Source of the DNA: a virus
Length of the DNA stretch: 30,971 nucleotides
Reading direction: 5' to 3' (one strand)
Virus record (IMG/VR): IMGVR_UViG_3300009433_000028
Span: 1 to 30,971 of that record
Of the stretch, positions 25,092 to 30,971 are shown one piece after another; within the stretch, counting starts at the first letter, position 1; each line of letters opens with the position of its first letter. The notes under the pieces are model-generated. The model made no database searches and had not been told where the DNA came from. It saw only the letters and a list, made by a program, of their open reading frames with translations. The position numbers were made by a program, and so were the translations under genes.

Positions 25092-26750
25092 ATGTCAAAC
25101 TTTGAAAATCTAAGCGACGTGATGACGGGTCATAACCCTCATCAGGAGCTCCTAAAACAGACTAGAAAGTTAGTCGATAAGTGGGAGCCAACTGGATTGC
25201 TAGATGGTATTGAAGATTCAACAAAGAAAACAGGAATGTCTGTTCTTCTTGAAAACCAGGCTACACAGTTGATTAAGGAAGCTTCTTCAACAGGTACTGG
25301 TGGAAATAAGGAAGAATGGTCTGGTGTTGCTCTACCATTAGTGCGTAGAATCTTTGGTGAAATATCTGCACAGGAATTCGTTTCTGTTCAGCCTATGAAT
25401 TTACCATCTGGACTAATCTTTTATCTTGACTTCAAATACGGTAGTACACAAACTGCTAACCATACATCAGGTGCTGATATCTTCGGTAACACATCTGGTA
25501 GTGGTGATGCTGCTGGTGGACTTTACGGTGGTGGTAAGTCAGGATATTCAATTAACGATGAAGAAACAGGCGCTCTTACATTAGCCGCTTCTGCAGCAAA
25601 TACAACTTTTGCTACTGCTTCAGCTACTTGGAAAGAAGTAGAATTCGAACCAGATTTGAGTTCTTCTGTTGCCGATGGCTTAGCAACAAACAATGAGTTG
25701 ATAAAATTAACTGTTGGAGCTGGTTCTATGACAAGACCTGATAAAGAAGGAATCAAAGCATACTCTATCTCTGGTAGTGGATTCGATGAGTTCTTTCCTC
25801 ACTACACTTCAATCAATGCTGCTGGTACAGAAATCAGCTTTATTGTTCGTAGTGCTGGTGCTCAAATCGGTCCTTCAAAAGTTAAGTATCATAAAGCACC
25901 AACCGATCAACAAAGAGGTGAGTTTGAAGCTTCACCAACTGCTGGTTCTGATGGTGGATTCTCTGGAGAAGGCGATGCCGGTATACCAGAAGTAGACATC
26001 CAGCTACGTTCTATCAGTATAGTTGCTAAAACACGTAAGTTGAAAGCTGTTTGGACTCCAGAGCTTGCTCAGGATCTTAACGCTTATCATAGTGTTGACG
26101 CTGAAGCTGAATTAACTGCTATGTTGAGTGAATACATTGCTATGGAAATCGACTTAGAAATCCTAGATATGTTAGCAATCAATGCTTCTGCTAAAACAGA
26201 GTACTGGTCAGCTAAAGTTGGCTTTGAGTATGATGGTTCTGGAACAGGCGCACCTGCTTGGTCAGAGATTAGTGGTTCATCTAACGCATACACAAAACCA
26301 TCTTGGTTCCAGACACTTGGAATTAAGATTCAATCCGTTTCTAACGCAATTCATCAGAAAACACTTCGTGGTGGTGCTAATTTTGTTGTTGTTTCACCTG
26401 AAACATCTACAATCTTAGAATCCGTAAGTGGATATGTTGCTAATGCTGGAGATGCTAAATCTACTAACTACGCTATGGGTGTAGAGGCTGTAGGTTCTAT
26501 CAATAACAGATATACTGTTTATAAGAACCCTTACATGACTTCTAACGATATACTAGTTGGATTCAGAGGTAGTAACTTCTTAGAAACTGGTGCTGTCTAT
26601 GCTCCATATGTACCAATGATTATGACACCATTAGTATACGATCCTACAAACTTCACACCAAGACGTGGGGTAATGACTCGTTATGCTAAGAAGATGGTCA
26701 GACCAGAGTTCTATGGAAAAGTGATTGTCGCGGACATCAACAACGTTTAA
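25092..26750 (+). CDS. gp23: Major capsid protein gp23
   Basis: This 552-residue HK97-fold capsid protein of the T4 gp23 family (T4: 521) forms the hexamers of the head. The N-terminal pro-region ends at QLIKE-ASSTGTGG, giving cleavage after E63, matching T4's cut after E65. Family segments follow: WSGVALPLVRRIFGEISAQE, SVQPMNLPSGLIFYLDFKYG, RKLKAVWTPELAQDLNAYH and FTPRRGVMTRYAKKMVRPEFYG. A Gly/Ser-rich insertion (~115-160) and a loop (~185-275) are larger than in T4. Codons are more C-ending (AAC, ATC, TTC, CGT) than in most neighbours, fitting very high expression. GGGAG precedes the ATG. An intrinsic terminator follows. Confidence 0.97.
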   Translation: MSNFENLSDVMTGHNPHQELLKQTRKLVDKWEPTGLLDGIEDSTKKTGMSVLLENQATQLIKEASSTGTGGNKEEWSGVALPLVRRIFGEISAQEFVSVQPMNLPSGLIFYLDFKYGSTQTANHTSGADIFGNTSGSGDAAGGLYGGGKSGYSINDEETGALTLAASAANTTFATASATWKEVEFEPDLSSSVADGLATNNELIKLTVGAGSMTRPDKEGIKAYSISGSGFDEFFPHYTSINAAGTEISFIVRSAGAQIGPSKVKYHKAPTDQQRGEFEASPTAGSDGGFSGEGDAGIPEVDIQLRSISIVAKTRKLKAVWTPELAQDLNAYHSVDAEAELTAMLSEYIAMEIDLEILDMLAINASAKTEYWSAKVGFEYDGSGTGAPAWSEISGSSNAYTKPSWFQTLGIKIQSVSNAIHQKTLRGGANFVVVSPETSTILESVSGYVANAGDAKSTNYAMGVEAVGSINNRYTVYKNPYMTSNDILVGFRGSNFLETGAVYAPYVPMIMTPLVYDPTNFTPRRGVMTRYAKKMVRPEFYGKVIVADINNV

Positions 26751-26772
26751 TTGAGAAATCATTAAACTACAT

Positions 26773-26802
26773 AAAAAAGGGGAGTTTTACTCCCCTTTTT
26801 TT
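26773..26802 (+). terminator. Rho-independent terminator after gp23
   Basis: There is a perfect 12-base stem, AAAAAAGGGGAG (26773-26784) with CTCCCCTTTTTT (26790-26801), a TTTTA loop and a run of T. It lies 23 bases after the capsid stop. The stem is symmetrical (A-run and T-run), so it could also act on the other strand. It insulates the high-level capsid transcript from the next unit. Confidence 0.93.
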
Positions 26803-26809
26803 GTTTCTG

Positions 26810-26818
26810 TATATTTAT
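26810..26818 (+). promoter_or_regulatory. TATATTTAT motif after the terminator
   Basis: An exact TATATTTAT followed by TATTGA lies directly after the gp23 terminator and about 24 bases before AGGAG of the next gene. A start site here makes biological sense because the terminator ends upstream transcription; this is the best positional support that the motif is a promoter. Confidence 0.55.
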
Positions 26819-26850
26819 TATTGAATTGATATATCTTTTAGGAGAATAAA

Positions 26851-27264
26851 ATGGCTGCTGGTAAATATAGCTTTACTATCGAACAAGGAAGTACCTTAGA
26901 TTTCGAAATACAATACAAAGACTCAAATAATAATCCTGTTGATTTAGCAGGATATCAGGCAAGAATGCAGATAAGAGAAAACATAAGTTCTACTTCTACG
27001 ATATCTGAATTATCTTCTAGTTTGGGTGTCGATGGAACAGGGTTAAACCTAAGTGGCTCAGGAGGACTTAGTGCTAATAAACCAGTTTCTTCAGGAAGTA
27101 TAGGTGTTTATATGAGTCACGCAACTTCTTCTAATCTTAGTTTTGAAAATGCTGTTTATGATTTAGAAATAGTTTCCGGAAGTGGTAATACTGCTGTGGT
27201 TACTAGAATTTTAGAGGGAAGTGTCAAGCTTTCAAAAGAAGTTACCAAAGGCTCTGTATACTAA
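26851..27264 (+). CDS. Small beta-sandwich virion protein
   Basis: This 137-residue protein begins AAGKYSFTIEQGSTLDFEIQYKD and includes DLAGYQARMQIREN and ends ILEGSVKLSKEVTKGS. The alternating-hydrophobicity pattern predicts a beta-sandwich. Small proteins of this type (FTIEQGxTxxxxIxYKDxxxxPVDLxGYxAxMQIR) are frequent among structural genes of marine phages, probably as head-decoration, collar or tail components. Two LSGSGG/VSGSG turns match the SGS habit of the fibre proteins here. AGGAG precedes the ATG. It is the first gene after the terminator and motif, and the next gene starts 12 bases on. Confidence 0.7.
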   Translation: MAAGKYSFTIEQGSTLDFEIQYKDSNNNPVDLAGYQARMQIRENISSTSTISELSSSLGVDGTGLNLSGSGGLSANKPVSSGSIGVYMSHATSSNLSFENAVYDLEIVSGSGNTAVVTRILEGSVKLSKEVTKGSVY

Positions 27265-27276
27265 TAGGAGAATAAT

Positions 27277-28347
27277 GTGTCTGTAGATATAACTCCGAAT
27301 TCACCAAACAATGTTAGTGTTAGTACGAGCAATAAAAATGTCACTATCATCAAATCTGATGGAAATGTTGATCGTAATATAACTAAAACATCAGTAGTCA
27401 ATATTGTTACTACAGGTCCTCAAGGACAAAAGGGTGGGTTCTTATCAAATATTGCCGAAGATACTTATATAACTGGTTCACTTATTGTATCTTCTTCTAA
27501 TGTGGACTTTACAAAAACCACAGGAGTTAGTGGTTCATTTTCAGGAATATTTAGTGGTGTTTTAAGTGGCTCATCACAAATTGCTTCTGATATAAGTGGT
27601 TCGTTTGTACAGCCTAGTTCTAGTTTTTCAACAAGGGTTACAAATCTAAAAACAGATAGTGGTTCATTTTCAACAAGAATAAGTACTGCTGAATCTGAAT
27701 TGGGTAATACTTTGATAAGTGGTTCATCACAAATTGCTTCTGATATAAGTGGCTCATTAGGTTCTAATGCCGCATTGATAAGGTCGTTATCAGCAAACGT
27801 AATTAGTGGCTCGGTTACTCAAATGAGTTCGTCTATATCTTCAAGAATACAACCAATAGAAAAGGGTAGTGGTATTGGTACTGGTTTAACTGTACAGTAT
27901 AAACTAAATGCGACATCTCAAGATATAGGTACAAGTGACGAAACAATAGTATTCAACGCTACTCCAGAATTGACATCATCAGCAAATTATGCTAATGTAC
28001 ATGATGTAAATGGAACAAGTGATGATTTTTATATTGCTTTCAAAGAAGATTCTTTCTTTACAATCAATATGAATTCTTCTATAGAAGCAAATGGTGCTGA
28101 TTTCAGACTTCAAATGAAAGCTGAAAAGTCAACTGATAAAGGAAGTAGTTATATTTTAGTACCTGGCAGTTTACATAACCTATCATTTTCTTCAGATTTA
28201 CCTGATTTCTATTCTTATGGGTATAGTTGTGCTAGTTATTTTCCAAGCGAAAGTAGACTAAGAATACGTGCTAAAAAAACAGGACAAAGTGCTTCTTTGA
28301 TAAGTGGAAGTAATGGGACAACTAATTTACTTATCACAAGAGTTTAG
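27277..28347 (+). CDS. Fibre-like structural protein with collagen-like and SGS repeats
   Basis: This 356-residue protein has an N-terminal beta part (TPNSPNNVSVSTSNKNVTII), a short collagen-like remnant GPQGQKGG (~48-55), and a shaft rich in SGS with two copies of SGSSQIASDISGS (~97 and ~148) and SGSFSTRI-type units. A C-terminal globular beta domain (~200-356) ends TTNLLITRV. This is typical of short fibres or whiskers attached to the head or neck. The neck genes follow, so a fibritin/whisker-like role is possible. The start is GTG at 27277 with AGGAG six bases upstream; an ATG at 27275 is in another frame and meets a stop at once. Confidence 0.7.
   Translation: MSVDITPNSPNNVSVSTSNKNVTIIKSDGNVDRNITKTSVVNIVTTGPQGQKGGFLSNIAEDTYITGSLIVSSSNVDFTKTTGVSGSFSGIFSGVLSGSSQIASDISGSFVQPSSSFSTRVTNLKTDSGSFSTRISTAESELGNTLISGSSQIASDISGSLGSNAALIRSLSANVISGSVTQMSSSISSRIQPIEKGSGIGTGLTVQYKLNATSQDIGTSDETIVFNATPELTSSANYANVHDVNGTSDDFYIAFKEDSFFTINMNSSIEANGADFRLQMKAEKSTDKGSSYILVPGSLHNLSFSSDLPDFYSYGYSCASYFPSESRLRIRAKKTGQSASLISGSNGTTNLLITRV
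27565..27755 (+). repeat. Direct DNA repeat in the fibre-like gene
   Basis: The 38-base segments 27565-27602 and 27718-27755 differ at only two bases, both synonymous third positions, and encode SGSSQIASDISGS twice. They start 153 bases (51 codons) apart, so loss or gain of one unit by recombination would stay in frame. It looks like a recent shaft duplication. Confidence 0.8.
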
Positions 28348-28364
28348 TGAATTTATTAGTTTTT

Positions 28365-28373
28365 TATATTTAT
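28365..28373 (+). promoter_or_regulatory. TATATTTAT motif before the neck gene unit
   Basis: An exact TATATTTAT followed by TATTGACA lies about 19 bases before the AGGAG of the gp13-like gene. The TATTGACA extension recurs at the minus-strand site (4201) and, as TATTGA, at 26810. Confidence 0.5.
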
Positions 28374-28402
28374 TATTGACATAGAACATTTAGGAGAATT
28401 TT

Positions 28403-29554
28403 ATGGAAGCAATTTGGCCAGGCAGTAGTTCGTTTTCACCAGGTGATACACCTTATGGGTTTTACGATAACGAAGCACAATTCAATGGTTCAGGTATACA
28501 TTCCGTTGACAGATTTAGTGATTGGGCTGCTAAGAGATTAGGGTTTCCTATCATAGCAATCGAACTACAAGACAAACAATTTTATGCTTGTTATGAAGAG
28601 GCTGTTACTGAGTATTCAGCACAAGTAAACCAATTCAATATAAAGGATAACTTGCTTTCTCTCCAAGGACAATCTACAGGATCAAGCATTACACATAGAA
28701 AAACATCGCCTACCTTTGGAAGAACTATAGAACTATCTGAACAATATGGTACGGAAGCCGGTGTTGGTGGTACGATATCGTATAAAACGGGATCTATAAA
28801 CATAGTTAGTGGCTCACAACAATATGATTTGAATAAATTGTATGCAAATGTATCTGAAAGCGGCGACTCTATTGAAATAAGAAAAGTTCATTACGAAGGT
28901 TCTCCTGCAGTAACTAGATATTTTGATCCTTACGCTGGAACAGGCGATGGTTCTTATAATATGCTAGATTCATTTGGTTGGGGAAATAAGTCACCAGGAA
29001 TAAGTTTTATGATGATGCCTATGTATGCTGATTTATTAAAAGTACAGGCAATAGAGTTTAATGATCAAATAAGAAAGTCTGCTTACACATTTGAGTTAGT
29101 AAATAATAATCTAAGAATATTTCCTAACCCGACATCAAACTATAAGTTACACTTTACTTATCTACTGAAAAAGGATAGAAATAATACACTACAAGGAACT
29201 TCAGAGGGTGTAATTTCAGACTTTTCAAATGTTCCATATGATAATATGAAGTATGAGTTTATAAATGATGTAGGTAAACAGTGGGTAAAGAAGTACGCTT
29301 TAGCGCTATGTAAAGAATTATTGGGAACAATAAGAAGTAAATATGCTTCACTTCCAATACCTGGTGCTGAGACAACAATGGATGGAGACACTTTAAGAAC
29401 CGAAGCTACTACAGAAAAAGAAATTTTGGTAACGCAACTTAGGGAGATGTTGGAACAAACAAGTAGAAAGGCTTTGTTAGAGGCTGATAAAGATGAAGCA
29501 CAGCATCTACAAGAAAAACTACAAAAAGTTCCTTACCCAATATACATAGGATAA
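28403..29554 (+). CDS. gp13: Neck protein gp13-like
   Basis: This 383-residue protein (T4 gp13: 309) contains DWAAKRLGFPIIAIELQDKQFYACYEEAVTEYS, residues that mark the gp13-like family of marine T4-like phages; the middle and C-terminal helical region (FINDVGKQWVKKYALALCKELLG) also fits. gp13 forms the neck ring that joins the portal to gp14 and the tail. A Gly/Ser insertion around 85-120 is not in T4. AGGAG precedes the ATG. The gp14- and gp15-like genes follow in T4 order, but the trio lies after gp23 instead of before gp17. Confidence 0.8.
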   Translation: MEAIWPGSSSFSPGDTPYGFYDNEAQFNGSGIHSVDRFSDWAAKRLGFPIIAIELQDKQFYACYEEAVTEYSAQVNQFNIKDNLLSLQGQSTGSSITHRKTSPTFGRTIELSEQYGTEAGVGGTISYKTGSINIVSGSQQYDLNKLYANVSESGDSIEIRKVHYEGSPAVTRYFDPYAGTGDGSYNMLDSFGWGNKSPGISFMMMPMYADLLKVQAIEFNDQIRKSAYTFELVNNNLRIFPNPTSNYKLHFTYLLKKDRNNTLQGTSEGVISDFSNVPYDNMKYEFINDVGKQWVKKYALALCKELLGTIRSKYASLPIPGAETTMDGDTLRTEATTEKEILVTQLREMLEQTSRKALLEADKDEAQHLQEKLQKVPYPIYIG

Positions 29555-29558
29555 TCAA

Positions 29559-30047
29559 ATGGCCGGAAGATTTTTACCTCAAAAGGACATAAATCTTATA
29601 ACCAGAGTAACCAAAGAGTTAGTTGGTGATAAGCAAAGTAACAAAGATGGAATAGTAAATCAGCTAGTAACTATTTATAAACCATCTGCAAAAGAGTCAG
29701 CAATAAATATGTATGGGGAATCTGCTGGGGGTAATAAGGTATATAGTGATGGTGTTCAAATGAACTGTCTGATTACAGCAGAGGACTTTGATTTCACCGA
29801 AAATGACTTTGGGGTAGATAATTCACAAACTGCAGTTTTTGCTTTTCTAAGACAATCTTTTATAGATGCTAGTATGGTATTAGAAACTGGCGATTTGATT
29901 GATTGGAATTATGCTTACTTTGAAGTAGGTTCTATAAATGAAAATCAATTAATAGCTGGAATGTTCGATCAAAACTATTCAGTTATTGCTAATACATTTT
30001 TGGTAAGAAAGAGCTCTGTACAGATTGAAAGAGTTAGGAGTATATAA
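29559..30047 (+). CDS. gp14: Head-completion (neck) protein gp14-like
   Basis: This 162-residue protein is shorter than T4 gp14 (about 256). The N-terminus FLPQKDINLITRVTKELVGDK and the beta-rich C-terminus (LETGDLIDWNYAYFEVGS, then NTFLVRKSSVQIERV) resemble the gp14 pattern of a GDW-type strand followed by a Lys/Arg-rich end. The call rests mainly on its place between gp13- and gp15-like genes. The product would close the head and form the docking site for the tail. AGGA lies seven bases before the ATG. The stop overlaps the next ATG (TAATG). Confidence 0.65.
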   Translation: MAGRFLPQKDINLITRVTKELVGDKQSNKDGIVNQLVTIYKPSAKESAINMYGESAGGNKVYSDGVQMNCLITAEDFDFTENDFGVDNSQTAVFAFLRQSFIDASMVLETGDLIDWNYAYFEVGSINENQLIAGMFDQNYSVIANTFLVRKSSVQIERVRSI

Positions 30048-30971
30048 TGGCTCGTGAAAAACCAATACCACGTTCTGCTAGAAGAAATAAAAATCGTGGC
30101 TTTGATAGATCTAGAAACGATGATAATGTAAAAAACTTTTCAATAGGGTTGATGGATATTGATGCTACTATTATGTATTACTTCAATAATGTTATCAAAC
30201 CTAAAGTTGTTGAAAATGATGAGCTGATAAAAGTGCCGATTATGTATGCTAATCCTGAACGATGGGCTATGATACAGAAACGTGGATTTTTATTTGATAA
30301 TAAACAACAATTAGTAATACCACTTATAGCATTCAAACGGACATCTATTGAGAAAGATGACCAAATGTCAGTTGATAAGTTAGACCCATTGAATCCAAAG
30401 TTACAATATACATTTCAAAAACAATATAGTGATAAGAATAGATACGATAAGTTTTCTGTACAACAAGGACTAAATCCAACTAAAGAATTATATTCTGTAG
30501 CTGTGCCTGATTATGTAAAACTTCAGTATGAGTTTGTAATATGGTGTACTTATACAGAGCAAATGAACTCTATTGTAGAGAAACTAATTTATAGTGAAGG
30601 TGCTTATTGGGGAGAAGATGGCAAGTTCAAATTCAGAACACAGATTGACAATTATACTGATGCTAGTGAAGTAACAGTAAACTCTGAGAGAATTATAAAA
30701 ACTACTTTTTCAGTAACTATGAATGGTTATCTTTTACCAGAAGAATTTTCAGATGTAGTAACGACACAGAAAAAATTAACTCCTAAAAGAATTCTAATTG
30801 GAGATGATGTTTCTTTAGATTTAGGAGCTATTACAAAAAAAGGACAAGATATAAATGTAAGTGTTCAGCAAAAATCTAAAGGTGGTGGATTAGAGAATCC
30901 ATTTAGCATAGTCGAAGGGACTGGTGTTAGTATTGCGGGTGCTGGTACATTTGATGGTACTTCTACATCTA
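30047..30971 (+). CDS. gp15: Tail terminator / sheath stabiliser gp15-like (3' truncated)
   Basis: The frame runs from the ATG at 30047 (GGAG upstream, TAATG overlap) to the window end, 308 codons, without a stop; T4 gp15 has 272 residues. Matching landmarks in order are: IDATIMYYFNNVIKPK then LIKVPIMYANPERW (T4: FIRVPITYASKEHF); VKLQYEFVIWCTYTEQMNSI (T4: IKMIYELSIFTRYEDDM); FKFRTQIDNYTDASE and KTTFSVTMNGYLLPEE (T4: RRIEWSLTFEVNGWMYPP). gp15 caps the tail tube and sheath and binds gp14 in the neck. The C-terminal Gly/Ser extension (VQQKSKGGGLENPFSIVEG) appears extra relative to T4. T4 comparisons are from memory. Confidence 0.78.
   Translation, partial: MAREKPIPRSARRNKNRGFDRSRNDDNVKNFSIGLMDIDATIMYYFNNVIKPKVVENDELIKVPIMYANPERWAMIQKRGFLFDNKQQLVIPLIAFKRTSIEKDDQMSVDKLDPLNPKLQYTFQKQYSDKNRYDKFSVQQGLNPTKELYSVAVPDYVKLQYEFVIWCTYTEQMNSIVEKLIYSEGAYWGEDGKFKFRTQIDNYTDASEVTVNSERIIKTTFSVTMNGYLLPEEFSDVVTTQKKLTPKRILIGDDVSLDLGAITKKGQDINVSVQQKSKGGGLENPFSIVEGTGVSIAGAGTFDGTSTS

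Overview
The window is a 31-kb piece of an AT-rich genome of a T4-like tailed phage (contractile-tail myovirus class). This rests on a recognisable set of T4-type morphogenesis genes: large terminase gp17, portal gp20, prohead protease gp21, scaffold gp22, major capsid protein gp23, and neck/tail-completion genes of gp13, gp14 and gp15 type. They sit beside T4-type replication and recombination genes (gp61-like primase, gp47/gp46 nuclease). Many proteins resemble those of marine T4-like phages. The host cannot be fixed from this sequence. Most genes have a clear GGAG-type ribosome binding site, so the host probably uses Shine-Dalgarno initiation. A ribosomal protein bS21 homologue is present, as in some pelagiphages and other aquatic phages.

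Layout. (1) Positions 1-4027: end of the primase gene, a small unknown gene, and a single-polypeptide fusion of the Mre11-like (gp47/SbcD) and Rad50-like (gp46/SbcC) subunits. (2) Positions 4008-4247: the only supported minus-strand gene, a 57-residue ribbon-helix-helix-like protein, followed by a divergent control region. (3) Positions 4248-10649: a 2057-residue tail fibre/structural protein and a 71-residue gene. (4) Positions 10691-15676: a 1242-residue multi-enzyme protein (P-loop kinase, NMNAT-like nucleotidyltransferase, KxDG ligase-like nucleotidyltransferase), a zinc-ribbon protein and two small membrane-anchored coiled-coil proteins. (5) Positions 15676-26750: gp17, gp20, four unassigned head-region genes, gp21, an HNH-like/structural gene, a 270-residue head-type gene, bS21, gp22 and gp23, closed by a strong intrinsic terminator. 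(6) Positions 26851-30971: a beta-sandwich virion protein, a fibre-like protein and gp13-, gp14- and gp15-like genes, the last cut by the window end.

How the genes fit together. The plus-strand genes from 4248 onward form a late virion-assembly programme. A nonamer TATATTTAT, or a one-base variant, lies just upstream of each of the eight apparent transcription units that start inside the window, including the minus-strand gene in its own orientation. It probably acts as a late promoter or operator. Many head-region proteins carry an (I/L)xE motif followed by a small residue near the N-terminus or at module boundaries. This is the T4 gp21 cleavage consensus and suggests coordinated processing. 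The best candidates for undescribed biology are the three-enzyme late protein, whose junctions resemble gp21 cleavage sites, and the small divergent RHH gene embedded in the motif system.

No stretch over 300 bases lacks a gene. The longest gaps are the divergent region before 4248 (66 bases between the start codons of the minus- and plus-strand genes), 23899-24021 (gp22 leader with two hairpins) and 26751-26850 (terminator plus candidate promoter). I saw no tRNA, CRISPR array, insertion sequence or integrase.
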